Assembly: GCF_000829375.1 (NCBI RefSeq)
Contig: NZ_AP014624.1
Location: 3,782,001-3,846,000 of the forward strand
Direction: 5' to 3'
DNA: 64,000 nucleotides
From: Chryseobacterium sp. StRB126
GTDB lineage: Bacteria; Bacteroidota; Bacteroidia; Flavobacteriales; Weeksellaceae
Position numbers and translations under genes: made by a program. Below are positions 36,210 to 45,253 of this stretch, piece after piece. The first letter of the stretch is position 1. Every line of letters begins with the position of its first letter. The notes under the pieces are model-generated. The model saw only the letters and a list, made by a program, of their open reading frames with translations, was not told the DNA's origin and made no database searches.

Positions 36210-38969
36210 TCACTCTTTCCCTGCAGACTTTCTAAAGGCATTCGGGGATATACCAAACTTATTTTTAAAAACAGTGGAGAAATAATTCGGGGAAGAAAAA
36301 CCGGTTTTGTATGCAATCTCAGAAATCGTCAGTTCAGGATTTTGCAGCATTGATTTGGCCTGTTCCAGACGGAAATTGTTGATATAATCGCTCACGTTCA
36401 CATCAAACATCGCTTTTATCTTTCTATAAAGCTGAATTCTGGAAATATTGAGCAGGTCTGCAAGATTTTCTACTGAAAAGTCCGGATTGTCGATATTGGT
36501 TTTGATAAGCTGGTTCAGATTGTTCACAAAGGTCTGTTCTATGCTTCCAAACGACTTGCTGTCTACAATCCTGCCGATATTGTTGGTATAGTAATAACGT
36601 AGCTTTTCACGGTTGTAAAGCAATGCACGCAGCGATTGTATCAGAATCGGGTAACTGAAGGGTTTTGTGAGATAAAGATCAACACCTGATTTCAGTCCCT
36701 GCAGGTACGATTCTTTATTGTCCAAAGCAGTCAGAAGAATAACAGGAATATGTGATGTACGAAGGTCATTTTTCAGGATTTCACAGATTTCAAAACCATT
36801 TTTATCCGGAAGATTAACGTCGCAGACGATAATATCCGGAATTTCACTCAAAGCTTTATCAATTGCATCCGTACCGTCAGAAACCATCACCTCAAACTCA
36901 TTTTTAAGCTTTTTGCTTAAAAAGAAGGACAAATCTGAATTATCTTCGACCAAAAGCAGCGAATACCGTTCCCTATCAGATTCATGCATTTGGGTAATAG
37001 TCTCATCTTCAACTCCAGTAAAAATGGCATCGTTTACAAAGCTTTCTGTATCTGCGAGACTGGGCTCTTTTACCATCTGGTCTTCGTTGAAATGTTTGTT
37101 TCCCTTGTAAAGACTGATGATAAATTCCGTTCCTTGAAAAGAGCTCACGTCTATCTTCCCAAGATGAAGCTGAATGAACTGCTTGCTAAGATGAAGCCCG
37201 ATTCCTGAACTGTTTTTTCTGTTGTTGGAACCTTTGAAATATGCTTCGAAGACATTGATAATCTCTTTTTCGGGGATCCCGATTCCATTATCTTTGAATC
37301 TGATGACTGCCTGATTGCCATTTTCCTGAATCGTAATTTCAATTTTTCCATTATCCGGCGTAAATTTGAAAGCATTGGACAAAAGGTTGAAATAGACTTT
37401 ATCCATAAGGTTTCTGTCTATGTAGAGCTCAAGATTTTTATTCTGTGAATGAATTTCGAATTTGATATTTCTTTTCTTAGCTTCATTTTCAAAATCACGA
37501 AAAATGGCATAGGTAAAATCATAAATATTGGTTTTGGAAACCCTCAGGTTAAAAGTCTGATTTTCTATTTTCCTAAAATCCAACAAGTTATCCACCAATC
37601 GTAATAATCGGTTGGAGTTTTTATTAATCAGCTCCAGCTCATAGGATGGTTTTGTACCTTTGGTTTTACCGGAATCCATCAAAGATTCTAATGAACTGAG
37701 AATAAGCGTAATGGGTGTTTTAAATTCGTGAGACAATCCCGTAAAAAAATTAACCCTCGCTTCATTGCTGTCTTTCAACTCATTCGCAATGGTTTCAATC
37801 TGATTTCTTTGAATAGTAATTCTCTCATTGGTAAGCATAAGCTGCTTATTTTTGATCTTAATTGCATAAATAAGGTAAATAGCATAGGCAACCAGACAAA
37901 ACATCAATACCAACAATATGATAGACCATCGGAACAATTCTTTTTGCGAAGAATATAGCTCGATCTGCTTTTTAACCGCCTGTACCTGACTTTCTATAAC
38001 CCCCTGCTGCTCGATGATTTTATCAAACTGATTGCGCATAATTTCTGCATTCATCCGGTCAATGATCGTTGTGTTGAGCTTAATTCGTTTCGGAACAGCA
38101 ACACCATTATGAATCTTAATCGCAGTCTCTATGGCTTCTGCTCCACCAGTCGGATACAGTAAAGTGGCGTTCAGCTTTCCATCTAACACCAATTGTATTC
38201 CGCCGTCTTTTGTATTCAGCCCGTCAACGCCAATAAATTTGATTTGATTTTCCAAACCTTTATTCCTTGCAGCCTGCCACGCAATGGCGGCAAGCTCATC
38301 ATTAAAAGCAAAAACATACAGACTTTGATTTCCCAAGGAATCCAGTGTTCTCCTGAAAGCCTCTGCCGGAAGACCTTTAAAGGTTTTTATCAGCTCTGTG
38401 TTGGGATTGTTTTTAATGATTTCCTGAAAGCCAAGACTTCTTTCTATGGTTGGGGAAGATTGGTCATCCCCTTTTATTTCGATTATTTTTTTATAATTTT
38501 TGGAATCTGAAAGAATGTAATTGGCCGCTTCTTTACCAATCTCCAAGTTGTCGGCGCCTATGTAGGTCGTATATTTTTCTGAATTGATCTTCCTGTCGAG
38601 CAAAATAACGGGAATATGTTTGGCAGCTGCTTTTTCCACCACAGGAACCAAGGATTCGGGATCAATGGGTGAAATGATAATCACATCCACCTTATGATCA
38701 ATCATTTTTTGTATATCCTGAACCTGCTTATTAACAGAACTTTCTGCTTTCTGTATATTCAGTTCTACTTCGGAATGAAGCGAGGCCTGTATTTCCATCG
38801 AATGGTTCATGGCCAATCTCCAGGGATGATTTCCCAGGCCCTGGGAAAATCCGATACTAATTTTATCTGACGTTTTCTGAGACTTTTTACAAGAAGAAAA
38901 AACAAGGAAAAACAGAAGGAATAACATTCTATAAGCCTTAGGAAAACCGTAAAATTTCATTATTAACAT
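36210..38969 (-). CDS. Hybrid two-component system regulator with periplasmic fructose-binding-type sensor
   Basis: A 919-residue protein. An N-terminal lipoprotein/signal-like segment (SSC at 25-27) is followed by a periplasmic-binding-protein type 1 sugar domain (about 35-310) and a TM helix at about 347-370. HisKA follows with H414 in SHEFKTP, then HATPase (N-box near 525, GIGL near 600), a receiver (about 675-790, with an aspartate in CDVNLP) and a C-terminal AraC DNA-binding domain (about 815-915). This layout matches the fructose-sensing hybrid regulator of Bacteroides levan loci (BT1754 type). It presumably activates the adjacent operon. Confidence 0.92.
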   Translation of the reverse strand: MLIMKFYGFPKAYRMLFLLFFLVFSSCKKSQKTSDKISIGFSQGLGNHPWRLAMNHSMEIQASLHSEVELNIQKAESSVNKQVQDIQKMIDHKVDVIIISPIDPESLVPVVEKAAAKHIPVILLDRKINSEKYTTYIGADNLEIGKEAANYILSDSKNYKKIIEIKGDDQSSPTIERSLGFQEIIKNNPNTELIKTFKGLPAEAFRRTLDSLGNQSLYVFAFNDELAAIAWQAARNKGLENQIKFIGVDGLNTKDGGIQLVLDGKLNATLLYPTGGAEAIETAIKIHNGVAVPKRIKLNTTIIDRMNAEIMRNQFDKIIEQQGVIESQVQAVKKQIELYSSQKELFRWSIILLVLMFCLVAYAIYLIYAIKIKNKQLMLTNERITIQRNQIETIANELKDSNEARVNFFTGLSHEFKTPITLILSSLESLMDSGKTKGTKPSYELELINKNSNRLLRLVDNLLDFRKIENQTFNLRVSKTNIYDFTYAIFRDFENEAKKRNIKFEIHSQNKNLELYIDRNLMDKVYFNLLSNAFKFTPDNGKIEITIQENGNQAVIRFKDNGIGIPEKEIINVFEAYFKGSNNRKNSSGIGLHLSKQFIQLHLGKIDVSSFQGTEFIISLYKGNKHFNEDQMVKEPSLADTESFVNDAIFTGVEDETITQMHESDRERYSLLLVEDNSDLSFFLSKKLKNEFEVMVSDGTDAIDKALSEIPDIIVCDVNLPDKNGFEICEILKNDLRTSHIPVILLTALDNKESYLQGLKSGVDLYLTKPFSYPILIQSLRALLYNREKLRYYYTNNIGRIVDSKSFGSIEQTFVNNLNQLIKTNIDNPDFSVENLADLLNISRIQLYRKIKAMFDVNVSDYINNFRLEQAKSMLQNPELTISEIAYKTGFSSPNYFSTVFKNKFGISPNAFRKSAGKE

Positions 38970-39494
38970 ATTAACACAATATTAATAAAGATGTTGCAGA
39001 CAGGCAATTTTTAATGATAATATTTTGCATTAAATCTGCTCTATTGATTAGGTGTATATATTTTTAATAATCTACAGTTTATATTTGCTATAACAACAGA
39101 AACGAACTAAGTCATCTATAAAAGTGTTTGAAGACAGACTCTGCTTCCCACTTAAGGAGATAATCAGTTGATTATTGCCTTTTCCACCCCTATAAAAGAT
39201 TATTTATCAAAAACTTACAGTTTTATATTTGATGATTTTATTTTTTCACGTTACATGCTCAGTCTGTCAGAAATAGGTCATTTAAAGTATTCTATCAGAA
39301 ATTTCATCGGTATTGAAGTGTGGTTTCACCAGATGATCATAACCATCCCAAAACGTAAAACTATGTCAGAAAACCACCTTTCCCGGATCGTTGAACCGCA
39401 TTAGACTATTTCCCCTACTATATTTATTATTTCTGTCATCAATTTAATAAATGAGTTTTAAATCAAATTCAGATAAAATATTTTCTATCCCGAA
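38970..39494. other. Intergenic, no supported gene
   Basis: 525 bp of AT-rich sequence between the hybrid sensor and the Dps operator. A 78-codon ORF at 39168 has no coding-like signature and is not called. No repeat was seen. Confidence 0.5.
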
Positions 39495-39562
39495 TTTAAC
39501 GACTCATTGTGCCCGTTCAACGAAAAAATTCTCAAAACAACAGATCTCCAGCCGAACTTTAC
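39495..39562 (+). promoter_or_regulatory. LytTR-type operator/promoter, copy 1 (dps)
   Basis: Direct repeats TTTAACGA (39495-39502) and TTCAACGA (39516-39523) are 21 bp apart. A GAACTTTAC -7-like box ends at 39562, 47 bp from the start of the second repeat. The same geometry occurs at 44062-44129 and 46400-46467. It lies 34 bp before the chosen dps start. Confidence 0.65.
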
Positions 39563-39595
39563 ATCATTAAAAAGAACAATTTAAATTCTATTATT

Positions 39596-40069
39596 ATGAA
39601 AACAAACATCGGACTTACCCAACAAAACACAGAAGCTGTTGCAGAACAATTAGCCCAATTATTAGCGGATGAAACTGTACTTTACATTAAAACCCGAAAC
39701 GCCCATTGGAACGTCACCGGCGATAATTTCCACGCCAACCACATTTTCTTTGAAGAGCAATACAAACAATTGGATGAACTGATTGACAGCGTGGCAGAAC
39801 GTATGCGAAAAATCGGCCATTATGCTCCTGCAACCATGAAAATCTATCTGGAACTCACCCATCTTACAGAATACAGCGACAGAACCAACGACGGGCTCGG
39901 CTATATGAAAGATTTGTTAAGCGACCACGAAAGCATCATCGATTTTCTTAGAGGAAACGTTACGCCTTTTGCGGAAAAATACAAAGATTACGGTTCCAGC
40001 GACTTTATCACAAGCCTGATAGAAACGCACGAAGAAATGGCCTGGTTGATTCGTTCTTACTTCAGATAA
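39596..40069 (+). CDS. dps: Dps-family ferritin-like protein (paralogue 1)
   Basis: A 157-residue protein from ATG 39596 (MKTNIGLTQQ). The longer upstream start would run through the promoter motif and is rejected. Dps ferroxidase-site residues are visible in KTRNAHWNVTG, followed by the FHANHIFFEEQYKQLDELIDSVAER helix with its acidic ligands. It stores iron and protects DNA from peroxide. It lies just upstream of a LytTR regulator. Confidence 0.92.
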   Translation: MKTNIGLTQQNTEAVAEQLAQLLADETVLYIKTRNAHWNVTGDNFHANHIFFEEQYKQLDELIDSVAERMRKIGHYAPATMKIYLELTHLTEYSDRTNDGLGYMKDLLSDHESIIDFLRGNVTPFAEKYKDYGSSDFITSLIETHEEMAWLIRSYFR

Positions 40070-40094
40070 TTGAGTAAATAAGTCAAGGAATAAT

Positions 40095-40102
40095 TATATT
40101 TG
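40095..40102 (+). promoter_or_regulatory. -7 box TATATTTG of the LytTR regulator gene
   Basis: A perfect TAnnTTTG box 24 bp before the ATG at 40127. A TTG lies 22 bp upstream, slightly longer than the ideal spacer. No TYYANCGA repeat is present here. Confidence 0.45.
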
Positions 40103-40126
40103 TGGCAACCATAATAAACTATCCCT

Positions 40127-40822
40127 ATGAAAGCCTTAATTGTCGATGACAATGATATCGCAAGAACAACTTTGGCGCACTTGGCAAAACAAGTCCCCAA
40201 CCTCACGATTATCAATGAATTTTCCAACGCAATTGAGGCTTACAACTTCTTGCAGAGCAATTCCGTCGATTTGATTTTTCTCGATATCGAAATGCCGGAA
40301 ATGAGCGGTATAGAACTCACCAAAAACCTTTCCGGGAAAGACACCATCATTATTTTCACAACGTCGAACAAAGAATATGCACTGGAAGCTTTCGAGCTCA
40401 ACATCGCAGATTACCTTCTGAAACCTGTGATGACTGCAAGATTTTTACAGGCGGTAAGCAAGGCCCAGGCAATTCTTGATAGCAGAAAAGAAGATGTAGA
40501 AGTCACCAAAGATGAGTTCCTTTTCGTTAGAGATTCCAATATCACAAGGCGTTTGAAGCTCGATGATATTTTTTATGCGGAGGCAATGGGCGATTATGTT
40601 AAATTTTACACAAGAGAAAAAATGTTCGCCATTCACGGCAAGATGAAAACGGCTGAAGAACGCTTACCGAAAGACGATTTCATCAGAGTTCATCGTTCTT
40701 ACATCGTTTCTGTGGGCAAGATAGACACGCTTCAGGACGGCGGAATTATGATAAACGGAAAATTCATTCCCGTTGCAGATGCTTACAGAAAGGCACTCAA
40801 CTCACGTATGAATGTTTTTTAA
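40127..40822 (+). CDS. LytTR-family response regulator
   Basis: A 231-residue protein. The receiver domain (1-120) has phosphoacceptor D53 in FLDIEMP, acidic D7-D8 and the Lys of the LLKP motif. The LytTR DNA-binding domain (about 135-230) contains the MGDYVKFYT strand and the RVHRSYIVSVGKID segment. It is followed by a hybrid kinase gene (296-bp gap). Three direct-repeat operators in this neighbourhood fit LytTR binding geometry (21-bp repeat spacing), so it is the best candidate to bind them. Confidence 0.92.
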   Translation: MKALIVDDNDIARTTLAHLAKQVPNLTIINEFSNAIEAYNFLQSNSVDLIFLDIEMPEMSGIELTKNLSGKDTIIIFTTSNKEYALEAFELNIADYLLKPVMTARFLQAVSKAQAILDSRKEDVEVTKDEFLFVRDSNITRRLKLDDIFYAEAMGDYVKFYTREKMFAIHGKMKTAEERLPKDDFIRVHRSYIVSVGKIDTLQDGGIMINGKFIPVADAYRKALNSRMNVF

Positions 40823-40832
40823 GAAATAATTT

Positions 40833-40952
40833 GGGGCAGCTTTATCCGTCTTCCACTCCCGCTTTTTTTGTCATTGCGGAGAAACTTGAGCAATTTGTTG
40901 AACTTTACAGCAATTGCAATGACAAAAAAGAGCTCCGTTCAAGCCGGGCTGC
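40833..40952 (+). repeat. Dispersed repeat R3, copy A
   Basis: Begins GGCAGCTTTATCCGTCTTCC and ends AGCTCCGTTCAAGCCGGGCT. It matches the reverse complement of 49364-49482. Non-coding; a 67-codon ORF across it is an artefact. Confidence 0.85.
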
Positions 40953-41118
40953 GACAATTTACCGTTCTTATTCGAACGCAAAATTCCCCTCCTCTGAAAA
41001 TCCAGGAATGAGATTCGCCGAATCAATTAAATAAATAAAAAATATTGAGGCACTGGTGGCGAAAATTCAAAGAATTTTTAACGGGGTGGTTTAACAATTA
41101 AAATAGGCACAAACACTT

Positions 41119-43326
41119 ATGAAAAAAATATCTTCAGTAATGGGAAACAGACGGTTCAGTTATTTCATCATCCTCACATTTATTGCGGGTTCTCTCCTAT
41201 TGATAGCGGTTCAAATCAATTCAGCTAAAAATACCAAAGAACTCATCAAAAATAACAACCGGCTTTTGAGCGAGTTACGTTCGAGTAATCATTTGCGTGA
41301 AATCGACCGCGATATTCTCGGCGTTGAAAGCAGAATCCGGGCTTCTATTGCAACCAACGACACAACTCATCTAGAAGGAATAGACCAAAAAATCAGTCAG
41401 ATAGAAAACTTCCTGGATTCACTTTCCAAAGACAATTCAGACAACGTTGAAGAAAAGTTGATTTACAGATTGAGCGTTCTTGCAATGGAAAAGAAAACAA
41501 CGAAGGATAAATTATTGCTCCGTTATCACACCCTTGGAAATATGGATGACAATACTTCCATTGCCAATCCCAGGGCGAGGAAAATTTCGAACGAAATCAC
41601 TTCCATTACTGCAAAAATCTATGAAAGCAGAAAACATCATATGGTTGACCTCAGCAAAGAAACTGAAGAGATGGGAAAAAAAGCGAGACTGTATGATATT
41701 TCGTTGCTTATTCTTTTGATTTTAAGCGGTTCAATTGTTGGTTATCACATTCTTCGTCAGTTCAAACGTCAGCAGTTGCTGATTCAGGAATTGGATATAG
41801 CAGAGAAAAAAGCATCGGTCGCTGCACAGACCAAAGAAAATTTTCTAGCCAATATGAGCCACGAAATAAGAACGCCATTGAGCGGAATTTTAGGTTTTAC
41901 CAATCTTTTACAGAAAAGACCTTTGGACGAAACTTCAAAAGAATTTGTGTCCTCCATTCAGCGTTCGGGAGAAAATCTGATGGCAATTATCAACGACATT
42001 CTGGATCTATCAAAAATCGAAGCCGGAATGATGCGCATTACCAAAGGCATATTCAGCATCAATGGATTGGTGAATTCTGTCGAAACATTTTTTGTGGAAC
42101 GGGCTAAAGAAAAAGGATTAACGATTTCCAGCAAAATAGATTCCTCCATTCCTGATACTTTAAATGGAGATGCCACAAGACTGACTCAGATTTTGGTCAA
42201 CCTTATCGGAAATGCCATCAAATTTACACATCAGGGAACTATCCATATCGAAATTTATAATAAACAACAGACCGAAAACGAAGTTGTTGTCGGCTTTAAA
42301 GTTTCGGACACAGGAATCGGGATTGATCAAGAAAAACTCACCGAAGTTTTTGAAAGATTTAATCAGGGAGAAGATTCAACGACCCGAAATTACGGAGGAA
42401 CCGGACTTGGTTTATCGATTGTGAAAAGCCTGATTCAGTTGCAGAACGGCGATATTGAAGTGATGAGCGAACAGGGAAAAGGCACTACTTTCCACTTTTA
42501 CATTCCTTATGCGATTGCGCAAGAACAACTTAATGTGATTCCTACAGTTGATACAAATTATTTTAAAGATAAATCGAATGCACCTTTAAGAGTGTTAATC
42601 GTGGATGACAACGCTATCAATCAAAGTTTGATGAAACATCTTCTGTCACAATGGAACATCGATTTTGATACTGCAAACAACGGTCTGGAAGCAGTAAAAT
42701 TTCTCAGAAATAACGACTGTGATTTGGTCTTAATGGATATTCAAATGCCACAAATGGACGGTTATGTTGCCACGCAAACAATTCGTGAAGAACTGAAACT
42801 GAACATTCCAATCATCGCAATGACCGCACACGCTTTGGCAGGCGAACGCGAAAGATGCATGAGCCGCGGAATGAACGAATACATTTCAAAACCGATAAAA
42901 GAAGACGAATTGTTTAAATTGATCTCCAATTTCGGTTTGAAAGAAAACGAAAAAACGGAAACCGAAGAAATCACTTCTGTCTACCAGTTCATCGACCTTA
43001 CTTATATGAAGTCCATCAGCAACGGCGACAAAGATTTTGAAAAAATAGTGACCCAACAGTTCTTAGACCTCACGCCTCATCAATTACAGGAACTGAAACT
43101 CACTTATGAAAACAAAGATTTTAAATGGCTGAAATTGAAAGCGCACGATTTAAAATCAAGTGTTGCCATCATGGGTCTGCTTCCTTTATTAGAGGAAAAA
43201 TTAGATATTTTGGAATTAACAGTCGAAGAAAATCCGGCCTCAGAAAAAGCTTTGGAAGGGGTGAAAGATATTTTGCTGAAATCTTTCTCCGAAACCAAAT
43301 TATTTATGAAATCCATCACCCATTGA
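41119..43326 (+). CDS. Hybrid sensor histidine kinase with receiver and Hpt domains
   Basis: A 735-residue protein. TM1 is at about 14-32, a helical periplasmic sensor spans 33-190, and TM2 is at about 192-210. HisKA has H248 in MSHEIRTP, and the HATPase has its N-box near 360 and GTGLGL near 430. The receiver is at about 490-610, with the DLVLMDIQMP aspartate. A C-terminal Hpt has its His in LKAHDLKSS (about residue 676). It probably relays phosphate through Hpt to the LytTR regulator encoded just upstream. The sensed signal is unknown. Confidence 0.92.
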   Translation: MKKISSVMGNRRFSYFIILTFIAGSLLLIAVQINSAKNTKELIKNNNRLLSELRSSNHLREIDRDILGVESRIRASIATNDTTHLEGIDQKISQIENFLDSLSKDNSDNVEEKLIYRLSVLAMEKKTTKDKLLLRYHTLGNMDDNTSIANPRARKISNEITSITAKIYESRKHHMVDLSKETEEMGKKARLYDISLLILLILSGSIVGYHILRQFKRQQLLIQELDIAEKKASVAAQTKENFLANMSHEIRTPLSGILGFTNLLQKRPLDETSKEFVSSIQRSGENLMAIINDILDLSKIEAGMMRITKGIFSINGLVNSVETFFVERAKEKGLTISSKIDSSIPDTLNGDATRLTQILVNLIGNAIKFTHQGTIHIEIYNKQQTENEVVVGFKVSDTGIGIDQEKLTEVFERFNQGEDSTTRNYGGTGLGLSIVKSLIQLQNGDIEVMSEQGKGTTFHFYIPYAIAQEQLNVIPTVDTNYFKDKSNAPLRVLIVDDNAINQSLMKHLLSQWNIDFDTANNGLEAVKFLRNNDCDLVLMDIQMPQMDGYVATQTIREELKLNIPIIAMTAHALAGERERCMSRGMNEYISKPIKEDELFKLISNFGLKENEKTETEEITSVYQFIDLTYMKSISNGDKDFEKIVTQQFLDLTPHQLQELKLTYENKDFKWLKLKAHDLKSSVAIMGLLPLLEEKLDILELTVEENPASEKALEGVKDILLKSFSETKLFMKSITH

Positions 43327-43350
43327 ATTAATTAAAAAACCTATTTCATT

Positions 43351-43902
43351 ATGGAAACTCAAGGCGCATCTGTAGTCATCACCCATCACGTTCTCGACGG
43401 AAAACAAGCCGAATATGAAAAATGGCTGGATGAAATCCTGCCCATTTCCAAAAGCGCCAAAGGTTTTATCGATTGGCAAATCGTTCGCCCGATCCCAAAT
43501 CTCACATTTGTTTACACCGTGATTATCCGCTTTGATACGATTGATAATCTCAGAAACTGGATGGAATCTGATACCAGAAAAAAGCTTATTGACAAAGCTC
43601 ATCCGTTATTTACAAAAGAAGACAATTACGAAATCAAATCGGGACTTGATTTTCTGTTTTACGGAGAAAAATCGGACAACAAAGTTCCCGTTCGCTGGAA
43701 GCAATATCTGGCCACCTGGTCTGCCATTTATCCTTTATCATTGCTGATGCAATTGCTTTTATTGCCCTCCTTACGATTAATGAATATCCCTGCCAATCGA
43801 TATTTTGACACTTTGGTGAGTACGGGTTTTCTGGTTTTCTTAGTGATTTATGTGGTGATGCCGAATTACACTAAATTAATCAGGAAATGGCTTTATCAAT
43901 GA
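43351..43902 (+). CDS. ABM-domain protein with C-terminal membrane helices
   Basis: A 183-residue protein. The first ~105 residues form an antibiotic-biosynthesis-monooxygenase (ABM) alpha/beta barrel (VVITHHVLDGKQAEYEKWL, then GFIDWQIVRP). The remainder has two hydrophobic helices (about 122-142 and 152-173). This fusion is a known family thought to act at the membrane. The reaction is unknown. It begins 25 bp after the kinase gene, so the two are probably co-transcribed, and it is followed by a terminator. Confidence 0.8.
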   Translation: METQGASVVITHHVLDGKQAEYEKWLDEILPISKSAKGFIDWQIVRPIPNLTFVYTVIIRFDTIDNLRNWMESDTRKKLIDKAHPLFTKEDNYEIKSGLDFLFYGEKSDNKVPVRWKQYLATWSAIYPLSLLMQLLLLPSLRLMNIPANRYFDTLVSTGFLVFLVIYVVMPNYTKLIRKWLYQ

Positions 43903-43923
43903 AAGAAAAATGATATAAAATAC

Positions 43924-43960
43924 AATCCGTCTCAAAAAATATTGAGACGGATTTTTGTTT
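43924..43960 (+). terminator. Hairpin terminator after the ABM gene
   Basis: AATCCGTCTCAA (43924-43935) pairs with TTGAGACGGATT (43942-43953) and is followed by a T tract. Confidence 0.88.
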
Positions 43961-44061
43961 TAAAACGTTCTTCAAAACCCATTTTATTTTTCTCTAAAAC
44001 AACTTGTTTGAAATAATTTTTTCTTGTGTACAAACTACTATTGCAATCTTATTTTTTCTGA

Positions 44062-44129
44062 TCCAACGACACTTTCCGCCTGTTCATCGAGCATCAATTG
44101 ATTTTGAAATTTGTTGAATGTAGCTTTAC
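44062..44129 (+). promoter_or_regulatory. LytTR-type operator/promoter, copy 2
   Basis: TCCAACGA (44062-44069) and TTCATCGA (44083-44090), 21 bp apart. The TAGCTTTAC box ends at 44129, 47 bp from the start of the second repeat. It precedes the gene at 44172 by 42 bp. Confidence 0.65.
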
Positions 44130-44171
44130 CTCATCAAATTAAAACATACAAACAATTAAACTTTAAACATT

Positions 44172-44729
44172 ATGGAAATTATTCAAACCCCAGAAAACGC
44201 ATTGTCTCACTCTACAGTTACAGCGATTATCAATGCCCCAATCGAAAAAGTTAACATCGCAGATTGGTTGCTCAATCTTCCCGATGCAGAATATCAGAGA
44301 TGCTCTACGCAGCACATCGGAGCAGCTATTTCTACCACGTATGATGGCGAACCGGTTTCTTTAAACGTTGAAACCATCGGAGATGCTTTAATGGTTCAGC
44401 ATTATGTAGCCGTAGAGCACCGTCCTGATTACTGCAGAATGTTATCCATCTCAGATTCTATTACCAAAGGCGGCCGTACCAAAGTTCAGGTTTTATGGGA
44501 ATTGAAAGCAACAAAAATTGATGACAACACGACATTGTATACCAACGAAATTCACGCAACTGCTACACCGGAAATGTTTGAATATCTGAAAGAACACAAC
44601 GTGAATCTTGCTGATGCCGCCGCTTCCAGACAAGCTGCTTCTGATGCCCACAACCACGAAGAAACCCCCAACTTTGCAAAAAGTATAGAAAATAAAGCAT
44701 TGACGGGAAAATATAATCAGCCATTTTAA
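44172..44729 (+). CDS. Unrecognised protein, START/SRPBCC-like
   Basis: A 185-residue cytoplasmic protein. The succession of strands (TAIINAPIEKVNIADWLL, ALMVQHYVAVEHRPDYCRMLSISDS, GRTKVQVLWEL, TTLYTNEIHATATPEMFEYL) resembles an SRPBCC-type ligand-binding fold, but no family motif is certain. The tail is Ala/His-rich. It is controlled by one of the three LytTR-type promoters, so it should respond with dps and the bicupin gene. It is followed by a terminator and then a lipocalin-like gene. Confidence 0.55.
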   Translation: MEIIQTPENALSHSTVTAIINAPIEKVNIADWLLNLPDAEYQRCSTQHIGAAISTTYDGEPVSLNVETIGDALMVQHYVAVEHRPDYCRMLSISDSITKGGRTKVQVLWELKATKIDDNTTLYTNEIHATATPEMFEYLKEHNVNLADAAASRQAASDAHNHEETPNFAKSIENKALTGKYNQPF

Positions 44730-44744
44730 TCCCAAATAAAAGAT

Positions 44745-44772
44745 AATGAGCGTATTCCGGTACGCTCATTTC
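44745..44772 (+). terminator. Hairpin terminator
   Basis: AATGAGCGTA (44745-44754) pairs with TACGCTCATT (44761-44770) with a 6-nt loop. It sits in the 53-bp gap before the next gene. Confidence 0.78.
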
Positions 44773-44782
44773 ATTTAAGATT

Positions 44783-45226
44783 ATGGAAACATTATTTAAC
44801 AAACTTCTGGGGACCTGGACTTTGGTAGAACTCATCGAAGTGCCTGTAAACGGCGGTGAAATCACCCATCCAATGGGCAAAAATCCGAAAGGACTGATTA
44901 TGTATAATCCTGATGGTTATATGTCGGCACAAATTATGGATACGCACCGGGAAAACTTTCATCAGGAACATTGGACCAATGCTACGCCGGAAGAATATAC
45001 ACAGGAAGGTTCAACTTATCTTGCGTATTCAGGGCCGTTCAAAACGGATGATGAAAAACAATGGGTGAGCCACACGATGTACCTCTCACTCTTTCCCAAC
45101 TGGACGGGGCAAACTCAGAATAGAATCGTTATCTTTAAAGATGGTTTTCTACATCTTGAAAGTGAGAAACCGTTCATCAGCAATTCCCGATTGGTGACTC
45201 ACCAACTGACCTGGAAAAGAGTTTGA
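44783..45226 (+). CDS. Lipocalin-like domain protein
   Basis: A 147-residue protein without signal peptide. It shows the lipocalin-like (Lipocalin_5) pattern LLGTWTLVE at the start, then NPKGLIMYNPDGYMSAQIM, a YLAYSGPF strand, and a QNRIV...L strand near the end. Probably binds a small hydrophobic ligand. It lies 28 bp upstream of the quinone oxidoreductase gene, with which it is likely co-transcribed. Confidence 0.8.
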   Translation: METLFNKLLGTWTLVELIEVPVNGGEITHPMGKNPKGLIMYNPDGYMSAQIMDTHRENFHQEHWTNATPEEYTQEGSTYLAYSGPFKTDDEKQWVSHTMYLSLFPNWTGQTQNRIVIFKDGFLHLESEKPFISNSRLVTHQLTWKRV

Positions 45227-45253
45227 AATTAATCTGATATTAGAATTAAAAAA

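Noticed and set aside
39168..39404. 78-codon ORF upstream of dps
   Set aside because: AT-rich, no domain, no promoter or coupling; composition like non-coding sequence.
39509..39595. Extended N-terminus of the Dps gene
   Set aside because: The extension runs through the operator/-7 region shared with two other promoters; the Dps homology starts at the later ATG.
40831..41034. 67-codon ORF downstream of the LytTR gene
   Set aside because: It lies across the R3 dispersed repeat; the encoded peptide has no protein-like features.
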